From NCBI GenBank assembly GCA_009617715.1, contig VTFK01000056.1, forward strand, positions 496,001-560,000: a stretch of DNA of 64,000 nucleotides, given 5' to 3'. Source of the DNA: Plectrocnemia conspersa. Taxonomy: Eukaryota > Arthropoda > Insecta > Trichoptera > Polycentropodidae. Positions 48,401-55,147 of this stretch are shown one piece after another. The first letter of the stretch is position 1. Each line of letters opens with the position of its first letter. A program made the translations under genes and the position numbers. The notes under the pieces were generated by a model, which did not search any database, was not told where the DNA came from, and worked only from the letters and a program-made list of their open reading frames with translations.

Positions 48401-51400
48401 CATACTTTTATGACTTTCAGGAAGTCCTTTTCAATGTCAAATATCTTCACCGGCAAGAGTCGTCGATGTTGAAAGCCTCGAAAAGGTTTCCGTTGGATCC
48501 ACTTGCGAATTTATGGTTGAAAGTACAGCTGCACCGACAGTAGAAATATTAGGTCCTGCACGCAGACCAGTCTCATCTCAGGTCGTACCAAACGATGAAA
48601 GTGAAGAAGATCAATTCGGCACGACTGCCGTCAATCAAAAGTTTAAAATACGATTCACACCTATCGACGTAGGAGATCACAGCATTGAGGTAATAGAGAT
48701 GATCTTCAATATTAATACTGAATAAATAATGTTTAATCTATATATATTTAGGTGCGTTTACCGCAAGGAGGACACGTAGAAGGCAGTCCATTTTTATTGA
48801 AGGCATATTCAGCTGAACGTGTCTCGGTAACCGATATAATGCCAGGAACTGTCGGTAAACCAGTCAGCTTTACAATCAATGCCTCACAAGCTGGTTTGTA
48901 TTTTCTTATATATTTATCTATATAACATTATGAATTATTTATTAATGCTATCTTTTTTTCTATAGGTGCCGGTAATTTAGAGATCATAGTAGCTGTTGCT
49001 GGTAGAAATGTACCTAATTATGTACAGAGCGAAGGCAATGCAAGATTCAAGGTATTTATATAATACTTATAAAAGTAAAAATAATTATAATGCAATTCCA
49101 AATTTCAATTAATATAATACAATTCATAGTTATGTTTTTAAAATAGTAGTATATATTTATAATTAGTAGTGTACATTTACTATAAAAGTTATGAATTAAG
49201 ATTCTATGAGTGTGAAATATCCATCGATGAGTCACCCCTTATCACTTTTTCCTTCTCATAAGTCAAAATCAATAAAAAAAAAAGCAATAAAATCGTCCCG
49301 ACGCCGTCACGATTTTACTGCTTTTGACGTGAATTTTTAACTTCAGAGAAGTGACGAATATTTTTGCGTCTTCTTAAATATATTTTGACCAACACTCTTA
49401 TATCAGAAATCTGTAGTAATATCGCTATCATATTTTTAAGACATAGTGGACAAATTAACATCGACAGTAAGCTTATCTAACCAACAGAAAACAAAAGCTC
49501 AAAAGCTTAAAACTACACATAATAATGAAGTGCAATATAACGTACTGCAGATTATTTATTAAAAATATAATAATAAAATATTTTTAGGTCAACTTTAAAC
49601 CCACCGAAGCAGCTCCTCATTCACTATCGGTCAGATTTAATGGCCGAGCTGTACCTGGTTCACCGTTCACATGCGCAGTCGGACCCTCAGGGGGCGGAGC
49701 GCCTTCTGCTGCTCGCGCTAGAGGATCTACCCTTCGATCGGCTCAAAGAGGACATAACGCAGAGATCCAATTGACTGGATTTGCTGGTAACTATATAATA
49801 TATATGTATATATTTAGATACATAATATATCTAACTTTTATTATGTAAACAGGTGGTGAACCTCAAGTATCAGTAGCCGGACCTGGTGGTGCTACCGTTA
49901 GAGCCCGTCTCACTTCCGGACCTTCAGCCGAAGCTTGGACTGCTAGATGGCTACCAGAGCAAGTTGGTCGACATCAAATATCCATCACAGCTGGTCCTTC
50001 TCATCACATTCAAGGGTCTCCCTTTACGTGCAACGTATATGATGTGGATAAAGTCAGAGTCACCGGTTTAGGAGCCGGAGGTCTCGAAGGAATGGTCGAA
50101 GGTCTCAGTTTAGGCGAGTCGATCCAAGGCGAAGTAGGAAAACCTGTGACTTTCAGTGTCGATGCAGCTAACGCCGGAGAAGGCACTTTAGAATTAGTCG
50201 TGTCCACTGCTCAATCTACCGTCAAAGCCGAGGTTGTTGCTTGTGCTCGAGGTCTATACGATGTCACATTCATACCACAAACCTGCGAGCCCCATTTCGT
50301 CAACATCACATTCAATGAAGCAGCCGTTCCTGGAAGTCCGTTCACATGCGACGTCCACGAGACTGTGAATCACGTACAAATCGGCGGAATGGCAACAGTA
50401 GATTTACCAACGACTTCGCATTCGGTGGAAATAATCGGACCTGATGGCAAAACGGTATCGCACACGACCAACCATGGAACGGCTGAGTTCAAAACTGATC
50501 AGATTGGGCATTATAATGTGAGGATATTGAACTCGTCCGGTTCTATCATATCGGCTAAGAGCGTGAACGTCTTCGATACGAGTCTGATTAAAGTTTTGTC
50601 TATCGGAGATGCTTATTGTCATAGACCAGCTATAATAACGGTATCAGTAGCCGAAGCCGGATCTGGCATTTTAACAGCTCTAGTGAGATGCGGCGGTGCA
50701 AGTGTGCCACATTCAGTACGATCACAAGGCAGCCGACATGAATTGGTGTATCATCCTAGCAGAGCAGCTCCTCATACTGTTACTCTATTTTATAATGGCG
50801 TGCCCGTTTCGAGACGTCCGTTGAGACCTAATGTTTTACCTCCTGCCGTCGGACAAGAAGTGACAGCATCTGGTTTGGGATTGTATCAAGCTAAAGTCGG
50901 ACAAGTGAGCACGTTCAGCATCGACACACTGGGAAGACCGGCTAGGGAGTTTGACGTCGTTGTATCAGGTCCTGGTGGAATCGCTTTACCAGTCAGGTAA
51001 TAAACAACCTGATTTATCACAAAACTGTAGATATACGCATCATATAGTATTCATTACCTTTATATTTTAATTTACAGGTGCTATCAGACAAAATCAGGAC
51101 AGTTGCAGGCCGAATTCACAGTTTCACAAGTTGGACAATGCACCATAGGTATTCATATTTGTATTACTCATCGAATTAGAGTATAATTTATTTGCTTCAA
51201 AATAATTCAACATATCTGCTAAGATGGTGACTCCAACGTGATATGAACATAGTTTACAATGTAGAAAATTTGTGATTATTATGCTGGAAGCTCTTTTTGG
51301 AAATGATTTTTGAAGTTTTGTTATCGTTTTAAGATCGCTGAATAATTGCAATAGCTAAAAATATAATAAAATGCAAAGAAGTTTATCTATTGAAAATGGT

Positions 51401-54400
51401 GTGACTGTCTTTTATGTTTAATAAGCAAAATAATTTTTGCATAAATTTAATATAAAATATTTTGTGTATACAAACATATAATTTTTCAGAGGTGTTGCAT
51501 CTATCGAAACCAGTCTCTGGAAGTCCATTCTCATGCCAATCATTTGATCCAGCTAAAGTATCTCTCTCAAACGTTCCTCAAGGAAATGTGAGCGTTCATA
51601 CACCAGTCAGTTTTGCAGGTATTACACTTATTATTTACATAATACTAATATTGTAACCATTGAAAAATCAATGGAAAGCAAACTTTTCCTACTAAAAACC
51701 ATGTATATAAATGTAATATTAGGGGTACCTAGATGTAATGTCATTTTATTTAAAAATGACTATATTTAAACAAATATAGATATTATTGTATATATAATAT
51801 TTATAAACTGTTAATTAATTTCAGTCATTCATTCTGACGCTGGAATAGCAGAATTAGATGTAACCGCCACGAGTCCGTTAGGTCAAAGTCTACCATTGAA
51901 CATCACAGCTCAAGGAGATGGAGAACACCACGTGCAATTGTTACCGACTATGGCAGGGCATTATAGATTGTACATCACATACGGAGGTCAGATTATTTTT
52001 TTTTGTAATACACAACAAATTAGAATATATAATAACAAGTTAAAAATATAGGAGTCGGAGTGGCTGGTAGTCCTTTATCTCTTGGAGTCATCGGAGGAGG
52101 TGTGAGTACAGGATCTGCATCTGCAGCGCGAGCTTTAGGTACTGGTCTTCAAGCTGCTCATGTCGGTAAAGAAGCCGCTTTCACCGTTATATCGCACGAC
52201 GTTCAACCAAATGTTCAGGTATTGCGTTAAATCAGCGGACATTAAATATTATTAATTAAATATATTTAATACGTATCAACAAAATATGATTCATAGATCG
52301 AAAAACTATCTTCGCCCGAAGATCAAGGCGGTTCAGGTCAACTGTTGGATTGCGTCGTTTCTCAAGGATCAAATGGGGAATGGCGTTGTACATACATACC
52401 GTTGTACGTCGGACTTTACGAGATTCGTATTAGTTGTCCACGACAAGGACCTCTTCCTGGTAGTCCGTGGGAGCTGAAAGTGATTGACACGTCTCAAGTT
52501 TCTCTGGTCGGAGGCTGGGCGTTGCATTTAGACGATTCTGGAAGAGTCAGAGTGCCTGCTAAGTTAGTGTTTGATACGTCAAACGCAGGACCTGGACAGT
52601 TGGAGTGTCTTCTCAATGGAAGGCATGTTCGTAAGTAAATTAAATAGATGTGTTATAGTAGTGAAGAATTGAAATAATGATTCGATATTGTTTTAAGCTG
52701 TTGAAACTGTAAATAGCAGAGCCGTTGTATCTTTATCGACGATAGAAGGCAATCCTGACGAAATGTCTTTGGAATTGACGTATAGTGGAGCGGCTGTGGG
52801 AGGCGCACCTAAAACTGCCCACGCAGCTGCCGGAAGTGCCAGTGCAGGCTCAGGACCAGCTGAACGCGTGTTGCTGGCTGGACGAGGTCTTGCTGCGGCA
52901 CATACAGGAGAAGTTGCACAGTTCACGATAGGTACGGTTTTTAAATTGTATTTTTAAAACTTCGTTAGTTTTATCACTGATCAAGATATATTTGGCTTAG
53001 AGATTTGCCTTAATGACATCTCTGCACATTCATTTTTAATTGTCTTTTTCACTAAATTTTTATGATATATTTTGCCTCTTCGTAAGTTTATTGCCAAAAA
53101 CAGGTACAAAGTGGTAATGAATTTCAGCAGCAGCTTCTCTCTTCGCATGAAAGAAGTGGATAAATTGATTCTAATCATAAACTAAAAGCACAATGTCACT
53201 GCGGCTGATCATTTTTACTAGCTTTATAACTATTATATTTACTTTCACGTATTTTTAAAATATAATTAACAAGAATTTAAAATATTCAAGATAAAGAATA
53301 TTATCTTATTACTATTCTTATAACAATAACAATTCAAGCCATGAAGGTCAGATTTGTAATAAATAAATAAATATATGTACTGCATACTTTTATTGTTTTA
53401 AATCAATATGTAGATTAAATCTTTATTTTTTTTTTTAATTTTAGATGGGTCACAAGCCGGAGGTGGTCAACCGGAAGTTATATTGCAATCTAGATCGCTT
53501 TCGAGAGCCGTCGGTGTTGCTTTGACAAGAGCCGGACCGGCTCTTTGGAGAGCTTCATACACAGCCCCGACTCCTGGTCATTATTTATTGCGAGTCTTGT
53601 GGGATAATAGGCTCGTTAAAGGTATGTATTTCATCAATGACTTAGTATTTAAAAGCTTCTGAACATTCATGACTCGTTTTCAATTTGTTTAGGATGTCCT
53701 CTATCGATAGTCGTATCTGGTGGAGCTGACGCTTCTCTCGTCACATGTTCAGGTGTCGGATTATCGCAAGGTGTCGTCGGTAAAGAGATCAGATCTTGGA
53801 TCGACACTCGCAGGGCAGGTCCTGGTGAATTAACCGCTCATTGCACAGGTATATTAATAAAATATAAATAAAATAACTATAATTACATCATTCTAATATA
53901 AATAATATTTCTAGGGCCAAATAAAGTAGCATATTGCGAATTATACGAACACGGTGATGCAACATTCACATTGAACGTCAAGCCTCAAGAACCAGGAAAG
54001 CATCAATTGACAGTGAAATACGCCGGAGAACACGTTCCAGGATCTCCGTTCCAACTACGAGTCGCCGGAGCACCGGATGCTTCTAAAGTATGTTTTAGAT
54101 TTATATCAATATTTTTATTATGAATAATTTATAATGAATTGCTTTTAGGTACGCGTTTATGGCCCCGGGATAGAACCAGGCGTTTTAGCGACATTCCAAT
54201 CGAGATTCATTTGCGATACTAGGGGAGCCGGAGCAGGACAGTTGACTGTGAGAGTCAGAGGTCCGAAAGGAGCTTTCAGAGTCGAGATGCAGAGAGAAAG
54301 TCAAAAGGACCGAACGATTCTTTGCAAGTTTGATCCGACCGAACCTGGAGATTATAGAGTTGAGGTGAAATGGGCAGGAAAACTCGTGCCTGGATCGCCG

Positions 54401-54475
54401 TTCCCCGTTATGATATTCGACACGCAAGAAGAACTCAGAAGATACTTACAGACAGGACAAATACCATCGCAATAA
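6215..54475 (+). CDS. jbug: Filamin-type actin cross-linker with three CH domains (jitterbug), whole gene, 43 coding exons
   Basis: The spliced frame gives about 2,925 residues: a ~48-residue N-terminal tail, three CH domains (residues about 49-400), three filamin Ig repeats, a Ser/Pro-rich linker of about 360 residues, then about 20 more Ig repeats to the end. The repeats show the family hallmarks: a G-SPF strand, F-T/V-P-x-E/D-x-G-x-H, and D-x-S-x-AG-x-G-x-L. CH domains bind F-actin, and Ig repeats form an elastic rod that binds membrane and signalling partners. Three CH domains separate jitterbug from filamin A/cheerio. The start at 6215 opens the only frame that joins to CH1. The reading frame is continuous except for one base in exon 12. 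The gene ends at TAA 54473-54475 without the separate hinge plus dimerisation repeat of vertebrate filamins. Exon coordinates are in the block entries. Confidence 0.9.
6440..9619. other. jbug intron 1 with repeat debris
   Basis: No exon is seen between 6440 and 9619. The intron contains a pogo/Tigger-like element (8298-8810). Near 7145-7180 it also holds a short piece (ACGATTTTATTGCTTTTGAC) of the repeat family found at 25272 and 49255. Open frames at 6776, 7531 and 7692 have no recognisable domain. Confidence 0.6.
8298..8810 (-). mobile_element. pogo/Tigger-like DNA transposon remnant
   Basis: Perfect terminal inverted repeats of at least 23 bp (CAGGCGGCCCTCGACTTTCG at the left, its complement at the right) are flanked by TA on both sides, the target duplication of Tc1/mariner/pogo elements. 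A further inner copy (ACGAAAGTCGAGGG) lies near 8370. On the minus strand, 8469-8654 reads ...KKNIGKQLTLDKFSK, like the QLTLDKF tail near the end of Tigger transposases. At 513 bp it is a deletion derivative. The clean ends suggest it is fairly young. Confidence 0.75.
9620..13978 (+). CDS. jbug: jbug exons 2-3: rest of CH1
   Basis: Exon 2 is 9620-9803 (donor GTGAGA, phase 1). It encodes VVDLAEDLQSGTHLCALVEQ and ENVTAALRAIEADGVKLVNI, the middle helices of CH1. Exon 3 is 13879-13978 and encodes the final CH1 helix, GNVDIVNGNLKLILGLIWSL, matching the filamin/actinin DIVDGN-x-KL-x-LGLIW motif. Exon 3 ends phase 2 at a GC donor (AG|GCGAGT). This is the only donor nearby that keeps frame with exon 4. 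Intron 2 (9804-13878) holds two transposon remnants and a CRE-bearing GC-rich patch. Confidence 0.9.
10256..10438 (+). pseudogene. hAT transposase fragment (ZBED5/SCAND3-like)
   Basis: The frame reads SDDIREALLFFGALETTIKS, then WNSAPAMIKDY and LLTHCMIHRYA. These resemble three landmarks of one hAT subfamily in the usual order: the EELLFC-LETTTKGE stretch, W-x-x-C-x-DGAPAM and THCMIHR-ALA. The spacing is compressed and the usual C and D residues before APAM are missing, so it is a deleted relic. No terminal repeats were found. Related pieces lie at 34985-36320 and at 57972-58090 with 60952-60990. Confidence 0.55.
10660..12008. mobile_element. TA-flanked inverted-repeat element, about 1.35 kb (Tc1/mariner size)
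   Basis: The left end GTTACTCATTAGGACCCTGC and the right end (complement GTTACACTTTAGGACCCTGC) match at 18 of 20 bases. Both are flanked by TA. The 1,349-bp length fits a full-size Tc1/mariner element. The interior has frame breaks throughout and I could not recognise a transposase, so the superfamily rests on length and target duplication. Confidence 0.6.
12856..12919. promoter_or_regulatory. Paired CRE palindromes in a GC-richer patch of jbug intron 2
   Basis: Two perfect TGACGTCA sites (12856-12863 and 12912-12919) lie 56 bases apart within a GC-richer stretch of about 12430-12970. A TATA-like TTATAAGG lies at about 12949. Full CREs bind CREB/ATF-family factors. The cluster could be an internal promoter or enhancer of jbug. 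A third TGACGTCA is at about 24102. Confidence 0.35.
13979..14137 (+). other. jbug: Non-canonical GC-AG intron of jbug
   Basis: The donor is AG|GCGAGT and the acceptor TTTTGCAG|G. Using the GT donor a few bases on (CGA|GTACAT) would put exon 4 out of frame, whereas the GC donor joins CCG-AG to G and gives an unbroken PPRKLMLAWLQ. The intron is about 159 bases long and contains a run of CAT repeats at 14071-14092. Confidence 0.75.
14138..16774 (+). CDS. jbug: jbug exons 4-6: CH2 and CH3
   Basis: The exons are 14138-14280, 16183-16406 and 16469-16774. CH2 runs from KLMLAWLQAVLPE through LTTDWNSGVLLSALLDYCKP to the end helix ELSGMTYLSYFMKP. CH3 follows at once: GFHATLRWVNSRLERSVKNF, then TDWNDGRVACEIIKGLGGP and HREVEHLGVMAYAAHFQW. 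The DW-N/D-G-x motif occurs in both. CH2 and CH3 abut without a linker, so the extra domain is not an assembly duplicate of CH1. This triple-CH layout is the strongest evidence for jitterbug over cheerio. Filamin repeat 1 starts at the end of exon 6 (SDMIQISLESTSGRVGEP). Confidence 0.92.
14610..14884. mobile_element. MITE with 27-bp terminal inverted repeats
   Basis: The left end GACTGTAACTCTTATAATAT and the complement of the right end (GACTGTAACTCTTATAACAT) differ at one base within the first 27. The 275-bp interior has no coding capacity. The bases on each side allow a 3-bp CTG duplication if the repeat begins at ACTG, which would hint at a Harbinger-type element. It lies in the jbug intron between exons 4 and 5. 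Confidence 0.7.
15600..15730 (+). repeat. Possible second SINE type with a B-box-like motif
   Basis: A GC-rich island in an AT-rich intron contains GGTTGAATCCTCG, similar to the Pol III B box. It is preceded by a short hairpin (GTTCTAGGAAC) and followed by an A/T-rich tail. No second copy was noticed in the window. Confidence 0.25.
16840..17858 (+). CDS. jbug: jbug exons 7-10: filamin repeats 1-3
   Basis: The exons are 16840-17015, 17082-17358, 17422-17664 and 17741-17858. They complete repeat 1 (GHGVFTPDKVGMHEIVLDVD), then encode repeat 2 (AIFKPDEPGTWEIAITYQG, GGPFTCDVFDP) and repeat 3 (YRVSFMPKDNGKHR, YFNGYDVKGSPF). Each repeat ends in the G-G/S-PF strand. Introns here are very short (about 63-76 bases). 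Exon 10 runs on into the basic Ser-rich linker (KSRSAKSRESPVRKTSP). Confidence 0.9.
17930..19982 (+). CDS. jbug: jbug exons 11-14: Ser/Pro-rich linker between Ig repeats 3 and 4
   Basis: The exons are 17930-18299, 18370-18537, 19368-19488 and 19560-19982. The linker has a run of short repeats of the form SP-I/V-Y/G-R-T (SPIYRTASPIGRTVSPVGRT), with many S-P sites that could be phosphorylated by proline-directed kinases. It continues through a Ser/Thr/Asn-rich stretch with few hydrophobic residues and is probably disordered. Exon 12 carries a frame break (separate entry). Exon 14 (LNKFASYSEEHFNSELDKMV and following) is acidic and Ser/Thr-rich. No known domain is seen. Confidence 0.8.
18370..18537 (+). 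other. jbug: Probable one-base frame error in jbug exon 12 at a TATATAT run
   Basis: The strong acceptor TTTTTTTATAG joins exon 11 to AASPIY, continuing the SP repeat. In that frame a stop comes at 18434-18436. Shifting frame at TATATAT (18386-18392) gives YRPKVGRDSPSLTTN and then an open frame to the donor, which matches exon 13. The change equals one extra base, or four extra bases (two AT units). A weaker alternative acceptor at 18408-18409 (GGCAG|AGAC) would restore frame without any error but would drop the SPIYRPK part. Confidence 0.65.
20048..20373 (+). CDS. jbug: jbug exons 15-16: filamin repeat 4
   Basis: The exons are 20048-20136 and 20206-20373. They encode VHVQDIPDGVVGKPVEFE, then IDGSHAGSGNLEILVNGGRV and FNGDTVPG. 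The final strand (GSPWQVSV) is supplied by exon 17, 22 kb away. The phase-1 donor GTGAGT at 20374 and the phase-1 acceptor at 42415 match. Confidence 0.9.
20770..21415. repeat. Compound inverted repeat with an internal direct duplication
   Basis: AAAACTACGGCAGTT (20770) pairs with the complement of AACTGCCATAGTTTT (ends 21169), each joined to a GTCCTCAAA motif. A second inverted pairing links TTTCGTTATATCTCATGCAAAT (about 20805) to ATTTGCGTAGGATATAAGGAAA (about 21379). Inside, CTGAAAGAAAAAAGTTAAAA occurs twice about 110 bases apart. It looks like one MITE inserted into, or recombined with, a related copy. No target duplication was identified. Confidence 0.5.
24503..24650 (+). repeat. tRNA-derived SINE, copy 2
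   Basis: This copy matches copy 1 from GGACGGAATAGCGTAGTCC through the B box (GGGTTCGAGCC) to the ATGCGCTATTTTAAGAAAA tail and on to TGACATCTATTG. Copy 1 has CCCCGCAGCGGCACTTGAAT after the B box, where this copy has AAAGAAT. An anticodon-arm-like TCAGA/TCTGA stem is preserved here. Confidence 0.7.
25272..25800. repeat. Three-unit tandem repeat of a 170-187-bp dispersed element
   Basis: Unit A (25272-25458) and unit B (25459-25628) are nearly identical from TCATCTA to GTGGAAACGCTCAG, with B lacking about 17 bases. Unit C (from 25629) is clearly diverged. All contain a core AAAAGCAATAAAATCGTGCC. The same core appears inverted in jbug introns near 7145 and 49290. A separate ~150-bp block just upstream (25140-25280, GTTTCGATTTCATT with AATTCATAGTATTTCATT) recurs at 26280-26420. 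Confidence 0.75.
29259..29737. mobile_element. pogo-like MITE with TA flanks
   Basis: The left end CAGTGTAATCTCTTTGTAAC and the complement of the right end (CAGTGAAATCTCATTATAGC) match at 16 of 20 bases. TA flanks both. Inner sub-repeats of the type ATAACGAA occur several times near each end. Ends reading CAGTG-AATCTC-TATAACGAA are typical of pogo/Tigger elements. There is no coding capacity in the 479 bp. Confidence 0.75.
31641..31967 (-). pseudogene. mariner-like transposase N-terminal fragment
   Basis: One minus-strand frame reads GIPSFVTDELVQKI, like the mariner RPS-x-VTDEL-V start. After a frame break, the neighbouring frame reads NKRLTIDELYETVIGEQ, like the R-R-x-T-I-x-E-L helix that follows. 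It is related to the copies at 735-1350. Without intact ends or a D,D34D core it is a relic. Confidence 0.45.
32690..33240. promoter_or_regulatory. GC-richer, promoter-like stretch in jbug intron 16
   Basis: This stretch stands out from the AT-rich intron by its CG-containing composition and GT-rich tracts. It does not belong to any recognised repeat. Open frames on both strands (32669-33303) show no domain and probably reflect the lack of A/T-rich stops. It could be an internal promoter for a jbug isoform lacking the CH domains. No core promoter motif or donor was pinned down. Confidence 0.25.
33496..33909. mobile_element. TTAA-flanked piggyBac-like MITE
   Basis: TTAA (33492-33495) precedes CCCTTTGTAGTCC, and GGAGTATTTT-type ends (complement CCTTTTGGAGTAT) precede TTAA at 33910-33913. 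The ends agree at about 9 of 13 bases. The TTAA target and CCCTTT-like end fit piggyBac-type elements. The 414-bp interior is AT-rich and non-coding. Confidence 0.45.
34985..36320 (-). pseudogene. Degraded hAT transposase (ZBED5/GTF2IRD2-like), minus strand
   Basis: At the 3' end (about 34985-35110) the minus strand reads LGTSAPVESIFSIMNNIWSE, a clear match to the hAT C-terminal dimerisation motif (SAPVER-x-FS). At the 5' end (36109-36318) it reads ATFAFHFAIHNLSFKFADCL, then LFEPNLRLARTKCEAVIVNV, matching the N-terminal part of the same subfamily. The middle has many stops and frame breaks. The transposase cannot be made. No clear TIR or 8-bp duplication was found. Confidence 0.75.
37281..37605. 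mobile_element. Small MITE with GGGCGA-rich ends, nested in the piggyBac-like element
   Basis: The left end holds TGGGCGACAG, TGGGCGATTC, TGGGCGACAG, CGGGCGATGG and TGGGCGATAC in series. The right end carries the complements (TGTCGCCCAATAAACCATCG). TCGTATA flanks both sides (37274-37280 and 37606-37612), a likely target duplication of 7-8 bp. Best terminal alignment: GACAGTAAAATGGGCGAT against GACGGTCAATTGGGCGAT. It interrupts the first codons of the host element. Confidence 0.6.
37966..38007. mobile_element. 42-bp perfect palindrome flanked by an 8-bp direct repeat
   Basis: Arms CATAGAGTAAAGAAT (37966-37980) and its exact complement (37993-38007) enclose a 12-base loop. TGCCAACC stands on each side (37958-37965 and 38008-38015). 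This is what a hAT-type insertion (8-bp duplication) reduced to almost bare ends would look like. Confidence 0.6.
38810..39008. mobile_element. 199-bp TTAA-flanked MITE
   Basis: TTAA at 38806-38809 and 39009-39012 frames ends reading CCACTTCTCGGTCA and (complement) CCACTTCCCGATCA, matching at 12 of 14 bases. The exact TTAA pair points to piggyBac-type mobilisation. It is non-coding. Confidence 0.65.
42416..44858 (+). CDS. jbug: jbug exons 17-25: filamin repeats 5-8 and start of 9
   Basis: The exons are 42416-42579, 42648-42773, 43344-43464, 43531-43604, 43677-43833, 43900-44108, 44174-44374, 44564-44638 and 44702-44858. The frame is continuous across all. Landmarks are FRIEFIPDEVGTHVIEVSIA, VDASAAGEGQLEISINEGEV, FTAEFTPHAVGPHTITVDYN, VDASQAGEGNLEITISARG and VSFVPAEACDHIVNVSFNK. 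Exon 17 starts with the last strand of repeat 4 (GSPWQVSVM), then a Gly/Ala-rich stretch. Its internal ATG (about 42439, GTGATGG) is a possible start for a short isoform lacking CH domains. Confidence 0.9.
44859..47759. other. jbug intron 25 (2.9 kb), AT-rich
   Basis: There is no exon in this stretch. A (TA)n run lies near 45318-45333, a long perfect hairpin at about 46157-46213, and a GC-richer patch at about 45020-45300 whose open frames show no domain. The acceptor (GCGTTAAAG|GTCC) has a weak pyrimidine tract but is fixed by frame and homology. Confidence 0.6.
46157..46213. repeat. Perfect hairpin, arms of about 22 bp
   Basis: ATTATTTTTTTCACTAAAAA is followed after a short AT-rich loop (near CTATAGTAAATA) by its complement TTTTTAGTGAAAAAAATAAT. 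No direct repeat was seen at the edges. It may be a collapsed MITE like the one at 37966. Confidence 0.55.
47760..49051 (+). CDS. jbug: jbug exons 26-31: rest of repeat 9, repeats 10, 11 and most of 12
   Basis: The exons are 47760-47908, 47972-48044, 48115-48282, 48421-48689, 48752-48893 and 48966-49051. Landmarks are FKAEFVPRSVGEHRINVMVQ, GSPFAAKVYDV, VETSQAGPGNLEVTVNGGRV, FNGQDVPGSPFQC, KIRFTPIDVGDHSIEV and INASQAGAGNLEIIVAVAG. Repeat 11 has an acidic insertion (NDESEEDQF) in its middle. Confidence 0.9.
49255..49375 (-). repeat. Dispersed repeat copy in jbug intron 31
   Basis: The complement (GAAGTGACGAATA side to CACGTCAAAAGCAGTAAAAT) matches the tandem units at 25272-25800. The left part forms a hairpin (AGCAATAAAATCGT paired with ACGATTTTACTGCT) around GACGCCGTC, so two half-copies face each other. 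Confidence 0.55.
49588..50996 (+). CDS. jbug: jbug exons 32-33: end of repeat 12, repeats 13-16, start of 17
   Basis: The exons are 49588-49786 and 49853-50996. Exon 33 (1,144 bases) is more than twice as long as any other exon in the gene and spans about four repeats without an intron. Landmarks are FNGRAVPGSPFTC, ARWLPEQVGRHQISITAGP, IQGSPFTCNVYDVDKVRV, VDAANAGEGTLELVVSTAQ and YDVTFIPQTCEPHFVNITFN. Repeat 15 is short (MATVDLPTTSHSVEIIGPDG) and repeat 16 ends SRRPLRP in place of GSPF. The long exon may reflect local intron loss. Confidence 0.92.
51078..52218 (+). CDS. jbug: jbug exons 34-37: end of repeat 17, repeat 18, start of 19
   Basis: The exons are 51078-51148, 51490-51618, 51825-51986 and 52052-52218. 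Landmarks are LQAEFTVSQVGQCTIEVLHL, VSGSPFSCQSFDPAKVSLSN, GHYRLYITYGG and VAGSPLSLGVIGGG. All junction phases agree. Confidence 0.88.
52297..54475 (+). CDS. jbug: jbug exons 38-43: repeats 19-23 and C-terminus
   Basis: The exons are 52297-52630, 52698-52931, 53445-53621, 53693-53848, 53915-54087 and 54149-54475. Landmarks are CTYIPLYVGLYEIRISCPRQ, LPGSPWELKVIDTSQVSLVG, FDTSNAGPGQLECLLNGRHV, VKPQEPGKHQLTVKYAGEHV and FDPTEPGDYRVEVKWAGKLV, then GSPFPVMIFDTQEELRRYLQ and a stop at 54473. The tail after the last repeat is only about 15 residues, so there is no classic filamin dimerisation repeat after a hinge. Confidence 0.92.
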
Positions 54476-54593
54476 ATAAATTATTTATATATAAAGTTAT
54501 TGTTTAACCGACTGAAATATATTTTTATATTTGCCATTTTGTGTAATTATTATGATAATTTATATAAGAATGAAGTATCGAATAACACTGTAC

Positions 54594-54599
54594 AATAAA
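54594..54599 (+). terminator. jbug: Poly(A) signal of jbug
   Basis: AATAAA lies 119 bases after the stop codon, in an AT-rich 3' UTR. An earlier AATAAA overlaps the stop at 54471-54476, so 54594 is the more likely signal. Confidence 0.6.
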
Positions 54600-55147
54600 G
54601 CTTTGAATCGATGTTTCAATTTGAATTAATCGTATTTGACGATAACATTCCATAAAGTATAATTTTATAATATATGAATATATTTTATTGTGATGTTTAT
54701 AATTAAATTTTAAATGAATGTGACATAGGTTACTTTTAATATTATTATTAAAAGTAATGCCATCTTTCGTTTCACAAAAACGTCGAATTGAGAAATCTTT
54801 ATTTTTTTAATAATGATAATGATCTGAATTTTATAAAATATGTGTATTTAAAAAAAGTATTAACTCTTGTTTTTATTATTGAAATTTATTATACGTGGAA
54901 AAAATACACGAATTGTATTCGTATTGAATTATAATTATGTACCATAACCTAATTTTATATCTGTTTTTTTTTTATAAATAAATATTTTAAATCAATTTTT
55001 TTTTAAATAATTTAATATGGAATGATTTTTAAAGCTGTTCTTCCAGGTAGCGATGAGGCTTACTTCCATATCAGTGGAGATCGTGTGACTTACTAAGGAA
55101 TAGGTTTTCAAACTTCATCATCAATCTCTTTAATTTCAAATAAGGCA

